This document shows positions 52,198 to 62,122 of a DNA stretch of 64,000 nucleotides, piece by piece. The first letter of the stretch is position 1. Each line of letters begins with the position of its first letter. A program made the translations under genes and the position numbers. Location: NCBI RefSeq assembly GCF_035573695.1, contig NZ_CP121694.1:782501-846500 (forward strand), read 5' to 3'. Under the pieces are notes generated by a model. That model searched no databases and was not told the origin of the DNA. It worked only from the letters and a program-made list of their open reading frames with translations. Source of the stretch: Metallumcola ferriviriculae (GTDB taxonomy: Bacteria; Bacillota; JADQBR01).

Positions 52198-52449
52198 TAA
52201 AGTGAACGGGCTACTGTTGAGATAAGAGTTAGTTTTGAGTTTTCAAAGAACAAAACCTTAACTGGAAATTCTGTGATTTGACTTGTTGAAACATATAGGT
52301 AATTGCGAAATTCAAAATTTAACGTAGGCAGCTAATCAGAAAGTTTAATAAAGAGGACAGAAAATTTTAAGCAGAGGTTGGACAGAAAAAATTCGGCACA
52401 AATAACCGCAAGTATTTTGCGGGTTGAAAGAGCAAGTATAAAGGATTTG

Positions 52450-53529
52450 CTAAGCCAAAAGAGGTTTAAGGCTTCTGATGAGTTCGTGTTTATGGAGTTT
52501 GTCTGCAAGAATAACGGTAAGCAGTTGAGTAATTCCTGCAAGGAGTAAGTCAGCCTTAATGGTTAAAGCATTTGTAGTTTTTCTGTTGGCGACGCCAAAA
52601 TTGGATTTAAAGTGTTGAATGGTTTGCTCAATAACGCAACGATTTTTGTAGATATCAATCCATTCAGGGGTGTCTCTAATAATGCCAGGATAAAGTCTTA
52701 AGTCTTTTTCAGGATAGGTATAAAACATTCTACCAGAAGGAGAGTCGGAGCAAGGATGTTCACATAAAGTAATGCGTTTAGAACCTTTCCACTTCATTTT
52801 TGGGCAAACCCATTTATCTCTAACAACGCCACTCCTTAAGGGCGCTTTACCTTCATATTTCATGGGTAAAGAAGAATCTAACGGACACAGAGGTTGTCCA
52901 GATTCGTTGAACCCGGGTTCAGGGAGGTTCTTAGAACCTCGTTCGTTCAGAGGAATGACTGTTTTTAAAAAGTGACAATCCTTCAATAAAAAGTTATAGG
53001 AATCGTTTGTATCAAAAGCAGCATCGCCAATAAACGTGCTGGGTTTAAAATGAGTATGTGTTTTAAAAAAGTCGCGCAGAACAGGTTTAAGTGCTTTAGA
53101 ATCGGATAAGGATTTATCTTCATCAGGGGAATCAGACTTTTTCTCTATTGGGATTTCAGGGTGTGCATTTATAAAGTCTTCATCAAAAAAGGAAATATTT
53201 CTGACTATACCAAGGCCATTTGTGAGCATACCAAATTTATAGACATAGCAAAAATGGCCATTGATGTAAAGCTGTTTGACATTTGGATTTGATGATGCGC
53301 AGGAAGGCATAATGCCGTATGCCATTTTGTATGGGTCAACAGAAGAGTTGCCTTTGTATTGAGACTTAAGCTGCTTGATTAAGCGATTGATAAACTTAGG
53401 ATTATTCTCAGTAACGTAAGCTTCAACGCCAGAGGTATCAAAGACGAGATATGAAGCAAGTTCTGAGTTAATTTGCTCACAAATAGGTTCAGTTTGATCA
53501 ACAAGGTTATCAAAAAGTGTTTGAAGATG
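52450..53529 (-). pseudogene. DDE transposase, N-terminally truncated
   Basis: The open frame runs about 360 codons from at least 53529 (HLQTLFDNLVDQTEPICEQI; LVFDTSGVEAYVTENNPKFI) to the stop at 52450. DTSG supplies a first D and FIGDAAFDTNDSYNF a second. CVIEQTIQHFKSNFGVANRK supplies the E, as in IS4/IS5/IS1182-type DDE enzymes. The N-terminal region is missing: the frame runs straight into the neighbouring surface gene near 53530. An internal ATG at 53325 would give 291 aa without the first catalytic D. Confidence 0.75.
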
Positions 53530-55068
53530 TACATTTTTTACGATAAAGGCGGGTGGATTTTAGAGGATTTAAGAACTGACCAAGAGAGTGATTGGACTAC
53601 AGTCCCAATGAAGGGTGTTAATACAGAAATATTACGGGATGAACTGCTGCAAGGTGGTCTTGAAAAATGGGAGCAATTCGGGATAGGCTCCCATTATGAA
53701 GAGGTAGCGGTTATTAATCAAGAAACAGATTTAGAGAACTTGACTGACACAATAAAGGTTGCTTTAGCGACAAACACCGATACCTTAAAAGTGTCAGGAA
53801 GTGTTACTTTAAATTACACGTTTAAAGAGGGGGCTTGGGAATTAATTTCATGTGATAAAAATGAAGACTTTCAATTAATTTATCCTCAAGGAAATTCGGT
53901 GGGCAATATCATTAACGCAGGATTAGCCGTAATGCAAGGCGATTGGATATATTATACCAACCAAAATGACGGTTACAAAATTTATAAAGTTCGTACCGAC
54001 GGTACTAATCTCACTAAAATAAGCGATAATATAGGTATATATACTGCTATAGTTGACAACTGGATATATTATGTGGCTTTGAATCAGTATGGCCAAACTC
54101 AGGGTCAATATAGGATGAGTATTGATGGTAGTGACTCTACAAAGTTGAATAACGACAAAAGTCACTATCTTAGTGTGGTTGATGGCTGGATATATTACGT
54201 AAATAAAAGTGATGGATATAAACTATACAAAACACGTACCGATGGCAGTGAACGCACCAAGCTGAACGATGATGAGAGTGTTTTTATGAATGTAGTAGGC
54301 GATTGGATATATTATTCAAATGTTAATGATAGTTATAACCTATATAAAATACGCACTGATGGCAGTGAGCGCACCAAGCTTAATGATGTCAAAAGTTATT
54401 ATGTTAATGTGATAGATAATTGGGCATATTTTTCGAATGGAAATGACGGTAATAAACTGTATAAAATTCGTACCAACGGAAGCGAACTTACAAAACTGAA
54501 TGAAGACGAAATTAGTTGGCTGAACGTCGCAGATGATTGGATATATTATTCTAATGAAAGTGATGAGGGTAAGCTCTATATAATTCGCACCGATGGCAGT
54601 AATCGTTCCCGACTGAATGACACTTCAAGCCGGTATATCAATGTGGTGGGCGATTGGATATTCTGTACAGAGGGAGTGTCACTTGTATCGGGCCGCTTCT
54701 ATCAAATCCGTATCGATGCCAGCGAACAACAGACTTTAAATCCACAAACAGAAAATATAGAGTATTACAAAAAACAAGTGGAGCTTACTTTGGAGAGGGT
54801 ACGGGCTAACCCCAATGATCCTAGCTGCCGAGTAGATTTGGGAATGGCATACCTGCAGCTCGGCGAATATATTAGTGCAGTTACCGCATATAAGAAAGCA
54901 ATAGAGATTGACCCTAATTACGTTCTAGCTTATATTAATCTTGGCCTTGCGTATGAAAAGCTTGGTAGAAACAAAGAGGCGCTTACCCAGTATCAGAATG
55001 CACTAACGATTGCTCCAAAGTATAAACCGGCTTTGGACGGATTGAAGCGCGTGCAGGATGAACAGTAG
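53527..55068 (+). CDS. DUF5050-repeat/TPR protein, 5'-truncated by transposase
   Basis: 513-aa frame from ATG 53527, which lies on the transposase junction. Residues ~1-130 are the remains of an N-terminal domain (GGWILEDLRTDQESDWTTV). Residues ~135-415 hold about six DUF5050 repeats of the form GDWIYYTNQNDGYKIYKVRTDG. Residues ~430-513 are two to three TPRs (CRVDLGMAYLQLGEYISAVT, AYINLGLAYEKLGRNKEALT). No signal peptide remains, so export is probably lost. It is paralogous to the fragment at 48805. Confidence 0.75.
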   Translation: MYIFYDKGGWILEDLRTDQESDWTTVPMKGVNTEILRDELLQGGLEKWEQFGIGSHYEEVAVINQETDLENLTDTIKVALATNTDTLKVSGSVTLNYTFKEGAWELISCDKNEDFQLIYPQGNSVGNIINAGLAVMQGDWIYYTNQNDGYKIYKVRTDGTNLTKISDNIGIYTAIVDNWIYYVALNQYGQTQGQYRMSIDGSDSTKLNNDKSHYLSVVDGWIYYVNKSDGYKLYKTRTDGSERTKLNDDESVFMNVVGDWIYYSNVNDSYNLYKIRTDGSERTKLNDVKSYYVNVIDNWAYFSNGNDGNKLYKIRTNGSELTKLNEDEISWLNVADDWIYYSNESDEGKLYIIRTDGSNRSRLNDTSSRYINVVGDWIFCTEGVSLVSGRFYQIRIDASEQQTLNPQTENIEYYKKQVELTLERVRANPNDPSCRVDLGMAYLQLGEYISAVTAYKKAIEIDPNYVLAYINLGLAYEKLGRNKEALTQYQNALTIAPKYKPALDGLKRVQDEQ

Positions 55069-55332
55069 ACTGAAGTAGAAGATGAAAACTAAAGGCGGAT
55101 TGGCTTGACCCCTTTGTAGAATAAAGAATATAAAATCTTAGGTAAAGGCTCTCAAATGTTTAACCTAATAGCTAATTTTGGGTGAATATATATATCCGGG
55201 CTGGCTTTTATCATTGCCGAACATATAAATCTCCAACGAAATAATTATAATAAGTAGTAATATTGATGTTTTAGAGAGGCAAAGGGTATTTAAAGAATAT
55301 TTCAATAAGCGAGTTTGAGGAGGTGCTCTAGC
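55069..55332. other. Intergenic interval, nothing recognised
   Basis: 264 AT-rich bases with no ORF, hairpin terminator or shared repeat noticed, apart from the GAGGAGGTG ribosome binding site at its end. Confidence 0.5.
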
Positions 55333-55884
55333 ATGAACAGGAAGTATGTGAAGTCTGGTATTCTTGTGCTCATTACCCTATTTATTTTAATTTTAGTTAT
55401 TTATTTAATCTCAAATGGTTGTTCACAGGAAAAAAGAATAGCCAATGTAGAGGCTGTGAATGAAGTCATTAATAGACAGGTTTTAGAATTAATGATTGAA
55501 CCCAGTATTAAGTCCTCTGAATTTATTAATATATTGAATCAAGAACTATCTATCAATGTTATAGAGATTTCTAAGATTGATGGACAAGATGTTGCTGTTG
55601 TTAACATTACTGCACCAGATGTAGCAAGTGTGTTAGAGGATTTCTATCTCAATCATAAAGATGAAGAAATGACTTATCAAGAGCTAAAAAATATTCTCAC
55701 GGAAAGCATTAGGGGAGCTTCTCCGGTGGAAAAGGAAGTTGTTGTTAATATTTACAAAGAGAATGGAGCAATAGAGGTTGAATTCACTGAAGATTTTATT
55801 AATGCCATGTATGGTGGAATATTTAGATTTTCAAATGATTTCTTCCGCGAGATAAGTCAGGAGGTTAATAATGCTGTCGATTAG
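55333..55884 (+). CDS. Membrane-anchored hypothetical protein
   Basis: 183-aa protein. ATG at 55333 follows GGAGGTGC. Residues ~7-28 are one hydrophobic segment (SGILVLITLFILILVIYLIS) followed by NGC; the Cys is not in a good lipobox, so it is more likely an N-anchored membrane protein. The remaining ~150 residues are soluble, acidic, outside the membrane. It overlaps the next gene by 14 bases, so the two are co-expressed. Confidence 0.7.
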   Translation: MNRKYVKSGILVLITLFILILVIYLISNGCSQEKRIANVEAVNEVINRQVLELMIEPSIKSSEFINILNQELSINVIEISKIDGQDVAVVNITAPDVASVLEDFYLNHKDEEMTYQELKNILTESIRGASPVEKEVVVNIYKENGAIEVEFTEDFINAMYGGIFRFSNDFFREISQEVNNAVD

Positions 55885-57910
55885 CCAAAAATCAATTGTT
55901 TTATTAATTCTCCTAGGTATCATTTTTGGAATAGTCACGCCACCTGCAAATGCCAACGAGTCTTTAAAAATGATTAGTGTTTTATATGATACGGATACCG
56001 ACAAAAAAAATATGAACGTTATCCAGGAAAATGGCGAACTGTATATGACCACGGAAGACCTGGCAGAGGTCACCGGGTATAAACTTAGTCAAATGACTGA
56101 TAATGTCGTATATTCGCGCGGATTGAAAAAGGTAAACATTGATATCCAAACCAACACAATGATAATATTAGGGAACAATTACTCATTAAAGCCTGTTATA
56201 AAAGAAAAGGGTAAAATTTGGTTGCCCATGTCAGAACTTTTGCCTTGGCTTAATGTAAGTTGTTATGTAGAAAACGGTGTTCCCAATATTGCTTCCGATC
56301 CCGTATCCTATTGGGAAATCGAACAAAATTTTAATCCTATGGATTATTATTTTCTCATCGAAGACGAATTAGGGGGGAAGAAATCAACGGTAACCGTGAT
56401 GCTTAGTATGTTTCTGTTTGATACAATCCTGGGAATCCGTACCGACAGAGCCATAGCTTACAAGGGTGAAACTCTGAGAGATTATAGCGTATATATGGAT
56501 ACTTTTAAGGAGTTTGCAACCGATGATATTATCATTTCAGATTTTGTGCTGAAAGCAATTAAGAGTGGAAATCAATTAGCCGATGTTGAAAAATTTGCAG
56601 CATTTTTGCAAAACTACGCGGAAGTTAATAAAGCTGAATCATTGTCAAAAGTATTAGAACCTTTCGATGATATTCAAAAGGAGATTAGAGAGTTAAAGGA
56701 AATAGGTGATAAGGCAAAGCTAAAAGAACTATGGGGTGCGCTGAATATTATTGAAACTTCTATGCGTGCTCAACAAGATTATTATAAATCCTTTGAATAT
56801 ATCTATAATATAAATTCTAAACTGCCGGAATCAATTGCTGAAATGGCAGCATATAAATCTTATGAAATATTCAAAAGTAAAGGTAATGCTGCCGCTATTG
56901 CAGTATTAGATTTTACCGGTAATTGTTTAAAAGAAATTGCAAAAGACAGAGCCAAAGATGCAATGAGTAAGGCATTACAAAATCACCTTGTTATGCTAAA
57001 TGCGCTGGATGCGGTTTTATCAATAGTATGGCCGGTGAATAAATCGGCAGAAGAAATAGCAAATTTACCGGTATATGTTAAAATTCAGCAGGATGCTCTT
57101 AATAGTTATAATAAGTACTCCTACCCCCCTAGTAATATGTCAAAAGACAATATCATCGCTGCAAGGTTGTCGGCCATCATGTATTTACAAGCCGGGCGAA
57201 AGGCCGTAGAATCAAAACAAAAACTGATGGACCAATTTGGCGGAAAAGGGTTATCAGATTCTAAAATTGAGCTCTATAATGAGCAAATCACCCAATTGGT
57301 ACTGTCAGCTTCTGCAACAGAAAATGATGCGATTGATGACAAATCTGCAAATACGGCAGGTTTATTAGAATTATTTAAAACGATTGAATATGCTGATGCT
57401 GAAAGCATCGCCGTTTGGCAGGAATTATACATAAGTAAGGCAAAGCCGTACATTGATGAGGGGCATCACTATTACCAATTTTGTTTGTATGATATTGATA
57501 AGAATGGTATTCCTGAGCTGATGCTAAAACCAACTGGAGCAAGGCTTCCCGGTACTGCGTACACGGTAAACCAGGGAGGAATTATCGGTCTGGAAGGTAT
57601 TATATGGGGCAATTTGTATGCTTCCCGTCGCCCTCAAAGTATTGTTTCCTCAGGTTCAGCAGGAACAGGGATGCTGTTTACCACCCTATACACACTAAAT
57701 GACAACAAATTAGTTGAGATGGGCAAATTAACATATGACGAACATTCTGAAGACTATCCTGATCACCGGTTTTTCTTTAATGGAAATAAAATATCAGAAA
57801 AAGAATATGAAAGAATATACTCAGAGTTAATCTCGGAGGCTTCAAAACTCACATGGGAACCTTTAGATGAAAAGACTTTGCATTACAGTTTAACCAATAA
57901 CTCGCGGTAA
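55871..57910 (+). CDS. Secreted protein with copper-amine-oxidase-like stalk domain
   Basis: 679-aa exported protein. Signal peptide at 1-28 (KSIVLLILLGIIFGIVTPPANA). Residues ~45-125 resemble copper amine oxidase N-terminal domains (NGELYMTTEDLAEVTGYKLS; KGKIWLPMSELLPWLNVS). A long helical middle (~200-470) follows. Near residue 540 YDIDKNGIPELMLK is the Ca-loop-like motif common in Clostridia cell-surface proteins. The two-gene operon with the membrane protein suggests a surface complex. Function unknown. Confidence 0.75.
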   Translation: MLSISQKSIVLLILLGIIFGIVTPPANANESLKMISVLYDTDTDKKNMNVIQENGELYMTTEDLAEVTGYKLSQMTDNVVYSRGLKKVNIDIQTNTMIILGNNYSLKPVIKEKGKIWLPMSELLPWLNVSCYVENGVPNIASDPVSYWEIEQNFNPMDYYFLIEDELGGKKSTVTVMLSMFLFDTILGIRTDRAIAYKGETLRDYSVYMDTFKEFATDDIIISDFVLKAIKSGNQLADVEKFAAFLQNYAEVNKAESLSKVLEPFDDIQKEIRELKEIGDKAKLKELWGALNIIETSMRAQQDYYKSFEYIYNINSKLPESIAEMAAYKSYEIFKSKGNAAAIAVLDFTGNCLKEIAKDRAKDAMSKALQNHLVMLNALDAVLSIVWPVNKSAEEIANLPVYVKIQQDALNSYNKYSYPPSNMSKDNIIAARLSAIMYLQAGRKAVESKQKLMDQFGGKGLSDSKIELYNEQITQLVLSASATENDAIDDKSANTAGLLELFKTIEYADAESIAVWQELYISKAKPYIDEGHHYYQFCLYDIDKNGIPELMLKPTGARLPGTAYTVNQGGIIGLEGIIWGNLYASRRPQSIVSSGSAGTGMLFTTLYTLNDNKLVEMGKLTYDEHSEDYPDHRFFFNGNKISEKEYERIYSELISEASKLTWEPLDEKTLHYSLTNNSR

Positions 57911-58178
57911 TTAAAAGGCTTTAATAGAAATGAGCTTACAAAAGCTACCCCCTTGTTTTTGGGGGGTCTTACTTTTACGCATAATAATAATTCCGCGCAC
58001 CAGTATCACTCTGCAGCCAAAACACACGTGGAGTGTGTTGTGTTGATAGAGCGGAAATGGCTTGGTATCAAGGGGTTTAGAGGTTTTGGGGCAAAAATTA
58101 ATGTTGTTTTATGTTCCCTCAGACTGATGGTTTGGGGGAACTTTAGGTTTAGGGGGTTGCACTTTTACGCAGAAATAT

Positions 58179-58228
58179 ACAAGGCTTGGACAACAAAAAC
58201 CGTGTTGTCCACACTCTCCACAGCCTCG
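58179..58228 (+). repeat. 50-bp repeat, copy 2 (outside IS3)
   Basis: Identical to the copies in the two IS3 elements; a few more similar bases follow (ACGACGACGA near 58248). No transposase is nearby, so this may be a relic of a third IS3 end or an independent repeat. Confidence 0.8.
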
Positions 58229-58523
58229 ACTACTACATGTTTTTTACGACGACGACAACATTTCAACCCATGCAAAACAGCGTCGCTTCGCTCCGATCCT
58301 TTTCCCTGATGGACGATTTCGCCGGAATATGCACCTGACACTTCTTCTTAAGGGTAGCAAGCTTTACTACCGCCGATATTATGTTAGATAGGGCGGGAAA
58401 AATAGGGGCATAAAGCATAGAAAATAATAGGGGTTGTTGAACAAAAATCAACAACCCTTAATTAATACTACTAGGAATTTATATTCACTTTACATTTTTG
58501 CAAAGTTGCTAAGGAATACAGTA

Positions 58524-58560
58524 TAAAAACGCGCACTTTGAGGGAACTGAAAATGCGCGT
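58524..58560 (-). terminator. Terminator of MFS/tautomerase operon
   Basis: ACGCGCA/TGCGCGT stem; on the minus strand it is followed by TTTTTA. It lies 9 bases after the tautomerase stop. Confidence 0.75.
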
Positions 58561-58568
58561 CTTATTAA

Positions 58569-58772
58569 TTATTGTCCTCTTTTACGTCTTACTGTTACCG
58601 ATTCTCCACCGATACCCCAGTTGTCGGTTTCTACCTCATCAATTACTACTACTGTTGTTTGGGGGTTTTTGCCCAGGGTTTCCTGGAGTAGCTTAGTTAC
58701 ACCGGCAATTAATACCTCCTTTTGCTCCTTAGTGGCCCCTTCCCGGGTAATTTTGATGTTGACATACGGCAT
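58569..58772 (-). CDS. 4-oxalocrotonate tautomerase family protein
   Basis: 67-aa tautomerase. After removal of Met the protein would begin with the catalytic Pro-1 (PYVNIKITREGATKEQKEVL). VVVIDEVETDNWGIGGESVT contains the expected substrate-site residues and RR at the end. It acts as a hexamer-type small tautomerase in aromatic meta-cleavage or related pathways. The start ATG shares one base with the upstream MFS stop (TAATG), implying coupling. Confidence 0.92.
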   Translation of the reverse strand: MPYVNIKITREGATKEQKEVLIAGVTKLLQETLGKNPQTTVVVIDEVETDNWGIGGESVTVRRKRGQ

Positions 58773-59920
58773 TAAAGTTCATCCTCTCGTAGTTTATTTT
58801 TAGGGCTTAAGTAGACCCTTAAATCACTGGTTCCAAAAGTTAATAAAATTATGGCTAAGAAAACAACAACCGAAGCAAAGATAATAGCCGCTCCATAACT
58901 TCCTGTTTGGGTGGTTAGAAAACCCGCTACTATAGGGCCTATCATCTGCCCAATAGCATAGACAAAGGTTAGGTAACCGATCACTTTACTGCTTTGGGTG
59001 GGATACATGTTTCTAGCGATGGAGAGGGTTATAGTGGTTATACCCATAAAAGTCCCTCCGAATAATAGAGCTCCCATGATAGCTCCAAAGCCATTTGGCA
59101 ATACCAAAGGTAAGGATATACCGATAACCTGGATAAAATAGGCCAGCTTTAACATTGCGATATGTCCCCATCTATTAGCCATTTTCACCCATAGGATACA
59201 GGAGGGGGCTGCAGCTATCCCTACAAAAGCCCAGCTTATAGAGGAAGAGAAACTACTGAAACCACGTAAAGCGTTAATGATAGCCACTAGAAAGGTGCCA
59301 CTTACAATATAACCCAAGCCTTCTAAGCCATAAGACATAATTAACCAAGGTAACGAAATGGATTTAGTAGCATTTTGTTGATTGGTAGTTTGGCTTTTTA
59401 TTTCAGTCCGTTCGTCAAAGACCCAGAGCCAGGTTAGTGTCCCTAAAATAATACTAAGTACACCCAAACCTAACCAGGCACTTTGCCATCCTCCATAGAA
59501 ATTAAAGAGGGGGACTAACAGCCCACTGATAAAAATACCCAAACCTACACCGCCATACAGTAGGCCTGCCCAAGAAGGCAACCCATTTTGGGCTATGAAA
59601 TCCATAATTATACTGGCTATCAATACAAAAACTATTCCACTGGTTAAGCCAGCAATAAATCTTAAGATAAACCAGTAGCTGTAATCTACCGTTAAGCCCA
59701 TAGCAACTATAGAAATAATATTTGCGGTAAGAAATAAGCGTAAAGATTTAGTTCTATCCTGAGGCCACTTGATAGCCCCTCCGGCCAAGGCTCCTAATAA
59801 ATAGCCAAAATAATTAATAGAGGCCAGATATCCTGCAAACTTATCGGTAAAAGAAAATTCCAGCTTCATTAGAGGAAAGATAGGGGTGTAAGCAAATCTG
59901 CTAATGCCCATAGCTATCAA
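58772..59920 (-). CDS. YbfB/YjiJ-type MFS transporter
   Basis: 382-aa (as started at TTG 59920) 12-helix major facilitator. MGISRFAYTPIFPLMKLEF near the N-terminus and LLYGGVGLGIFISGLL are typical of the YbfB/YjiJ branch. The frame continues upstream to about 59995 with RNLLGGIFALLIAMGISRFA, so the true N-terminus is likely ~20 residues longer, but only CTG, ATC or ATA codons are available in good position after GGGGGA. It probably carries a substrate related to the tautomerase step. Confidence 0.85.
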   Translation of the reverse strand: MIAMGISRFAYTPIFPLMKLEFSFTDKFAGYLASINYFGYLLGALAGGAIKWPQDRTKSLRLFLTANIISIVAMGLTVDYSYWFILRFIAGLTSGIVFVLIASIIMDFIAQNGLPSWAGLLYGGVGLGIFISGLLVPLFNFYGGWQSAWLGLGVLSIILGTLTWLWVFDERTEIKSQTTNQQNATKSISLPWLIMSYGLEGLGYIVSGTFLVAIINALRGFSSFSSSISWAFVGIAAAPSCILWVKMANRWGHIAMLKLAYFIQVIGISLPLVLPNGFGAIMGALLFGGTFMGITTITLSIARNMYPTQSSKVIGYLTFVYAIGQMIGPIVAGFLTTQTGSYGAAIIFASVVVFLAIILLTFGTSDLRVYLSPKNKLREDEL

Positions 59921-60118
59921 TAAGGCAAATATTCCCCCCAGTAAATTCCTATGGTTTCTTGTTATGGTGATATTAAGTCCCCCAATTCATATAATTTTTA
60001 AGATTCTGCGTATAGTTCCCTTGATAGTTCTTATTAAGTATAATACAGTTATAAGCGTATCTTGTAAAATGATGAATATTGAGGTTTGCTATCAAAATTA
60101 TTAATAGGGGTGGGGGTA

Positions 60119-60979
60119 GTGGACTTAAATGATTTAAAAGCCTTTGTTGTAGTGGCTAGGGAAGGCAATATCTCTAGAGCTGCAGAGCGATTAAGTTTTG
60201 TTCAATCTAATATAACCAATAAAATAAAGAAGCTGGAAAATCATTTTGATACTAAACTCTTTCACAGGCATCAAAAGGGGGTAACCCTGACTTCCACAGG
60301 CAAACAGTTGTTGGACTATTCCGAGAGTATCTTGCAATTATTTAACCAGGCGGAAAAAGCAATTAAATACTCTACTGTTCCTTCGGGGGTTATCTCTTTA
60401 GGCTCTATGGAGACTACTGCTGCTATCAGGCTTCCTAAGATATTAGCCCAGTACAGTGCTAATTTTCCTCAGGTGGAGATATTACTGGAAACAGGACCAT
60501 CAGAATTATTACTAAATAAAATAAAAAACTATGAAATTGAAGGGGCTTTTGTAGCCGAAGGTTGTTTAGATGCTGAGTTGGAGGGGGAACTATTTGTCGA
60601 GGAAGAGTTAAGACTAGTTACATCCGGAAAACTCGCCATTAGTAATTTAGAACGTTTAAATTTGCTGGTTTTTAAAAAGGGCTGTAGTTATCGGAAGACC
60701 TTGGAAGAATGGTTGAAGTTTGAAGGAATAACTCCCGGTAGAACTATGGAGTTTGGGTCTTTAGAAGCAATTTTAGGTTGTATTAAAGCGGGCTTAGGTG
60801 CGTCCTTGCTTCCAATATCGGTTATTGAAAGATTAGATATGTTTAACACACTAAATATCGTAACAATTCCTGAAAAGTACTCTAAAATAAAGACATTATT
60901 TGTCTGCCGAAAAAATGTAGTATATAGTAAAGCTTTGCAAGAATTTATCAACCTAATGAAGGAAAAAAACTTAGAATAG
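60119..60979 (+). CDS. LysR-type transcriptional regulator
   Basis: 286-aa regulator: N-terminal wHTH (DLNDLKAFVVVAREGNISRA, VQSNITNKIKKLENHF) and periplasmic-binding-like effector domain (GVISLGSMETTAAIRLPKIL; LGCIKAGLGASLLPISVIE). GTG at 60119 after AGGGGTGGGGG is chosen; an upstream in-frame ATG gives 11 extra residues. It is divergent from the MFS/tautomerase operon, the usual arrangement for direct LysR control. Confidence 0.92.
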   Translation: MDLNDLKAFVVVAREGNISRAAERLSFVQSNITNKIKKLENHFDTKLFHRHQKGVTLTSTGKQLLDYSESILQLFNQAEKAIKYSTVPSGVISLGSMETTAAIRLPKILAQYSANFPQVEILLETGPSELLLNKIKNYEIEGAFVAEGCLDAELEGELFVEEELRLVTSGKLAISNLERLNLLVFKKGCSYRKTLEEWLKFEGITPGRTMEFGSLEAILGCIKAGLGASLLPISVIERLDMFNTLNIVTIPEKYSKIKTLFVCRKNVVYSKALQEFINLMKEKNLE

Positions 60980-61067
60980 ATTTAAATGGAAAGCAACCAC
61001 TAATAGCAAACACAGTTTACCTGTAGCCCCAAATTTACTAGAACAAAACTTTAATGTCGCAGACACC

Positions 61068-61098
61068 ACAAGACACGGGGACGTTTCTATTGTCTTAC
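61068..61098 (-). repeat. REP-like sequence, left of RAYT
   Basis: Contains GGGGACGTTTCTATTGTCTT; reverse-complemented it matches the GACAAGACAGATGAAACGTC repeats on the other side of the RAYT gene. Confidence 0.65.
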
Positions 61099-61135
61099 TT
61101 GGTAATATCTGTTATTCTCTAATAGGGTGATGTAA

Positions 61136-61693
61136 ATGGGAAGGGAAGCAAGGAAAAGAAGTTCAACTGGGATATATCATATTATGTTAAGAGGAATCGA
61201 CAAGAGGGACATCTTCTTAGATGATGAAGATAAAATAAGGTTTATGGAAAAACTGATGAAAGCAAAGGAGACCGGAAAGTTTGAATTGTATGGTTATTGT
61301 CTGATGGATAATCATGTGCATTTATTAATTAAAGAAAATGAGGATATAGGGGCAAGCATCAAACGTATTACAGTAGGATATGTTTGGTGGCATAACAACA
61401 AGTATGGAAGAACAGGTCATTTATTCCAAAACAGATATAAAAGTGAACCGGTTGAGACAGAAAGCTATTTATTAACAGTATTAAGGTATATTCATCAGAA
61501 TCCTGTTAAAGCAAAAATAGTTCTTCAGGCAAAAGATTATTCATGGAGTAGCTATAAACAATATTTATTATCTTATCAACAACAAAATGGATGTATAGAT
61601 GATCACTTAATCAAAGCATATTTTAAAACAATAGCAGATTTTTGCCAATATATGAATGACCAAAACAATGACGAGTGTTTAGATTATATATAA
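61136..61693 (+). pseudogene. REP-associated tyrosine transposase (RAYT), 5' part
   Basis: 185-codon frame of a Y1-transposase/TnpA_REP protein. GIYHIMLRGIDKRDIFLDDE at the N-terminus; YCLMDNHVHLLIKE carries the HUH (HVH) metal-binding motif; LRYIHQNPVKAKIV near 120; the nucleophile Tyr is expected in the YSWSSYKQYL region. The gene is cut by IS3 copy B after about 185 codons, where the frame stops inside the IS3 end. The HUH core is intact, so partial activity cannot be excluded. Confidence 0.88.
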
Positions 61694-61786
61694 TGTACCC
61701 ATGAATTCAGACAAAATTTTCGACAAACTAAGTGAACCTGATATAATAAACGGCAGGAAAACTGTCAGAAAGAAGGTTCATACAAA

Positions 61787-62122
61787 ATGGGAAGACGAAA
61801 ATTTACAGCCGAATTCAAAACTAAAATCGTACTGGAGCTACTCAAAGAAGAAAAACAGATCGGCGAACTAGCAGCCGAACATGAGTTAAGCCCCAATCAA
61901 CTGCGCAACTGGAAAAAAGATTTTTTAGAGAATGCACCACAGGTGTTCTCACAAAGCAAGCAAGAAAAAGAGCTTCGTGCCCAAGAAAAAGCTTTGGACG
62001 AAGAAAGAACCGAATTAATGGCAAAAGTCGGTCAACTCACTATTGAGAATGACTGGCTCAAAAAAAAATCTAAAGAAGTTCTTGGGGTCGACTGGGAGAA
62101 TAAGTCTGGTTTCAAAAAATAA
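61787..62122 (+). CDS. IS3 transposase OrfA (copy B)
   Basis: 111 aa, identical to the product of 41538-41873. HTH N-terminus and leucine-zipper-like helix intact. Confidence 0.92.
   Translation: MGRRKFTAEFKTKIVLELLKEEKQIGELAAEHELSPNQLRNWKKDFLENAPQVFSQSKQEKELRAQEKALDEERTELMAKVGQLTIENDWLKKKSKEVLGVDWENKSGFKK

Larger units (their letters stand above)
57911..58568. other. 658-bp non-coding region with repeat relics
   Basis: It holds a 50-bp repeat copy (58179-58228), two motifs resembling IS21-type ends (ACTTTTACGC near 57975 and 58160), a GGGTTGTTGA/TCAACAACCC hairpin at 58431-58457 and the terminator of the tautomerase gene. Open frames here are short and without ribosome binding sites. Confidence 0.5.

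Noticed and set aside
55333-55884. Lipoprotein call
   Set aside because: The Cys after the hydrophobic segment is preceded by S-N-G, a poor lipobox; a plain membrane anchor is safer.
57953-58309. 118-codon + strand frame
   Set aside because: Starts in a hairpin-rich spacer, crosses the 50-bp repeat and has no ribosome binding site or recognisable protein pattern.
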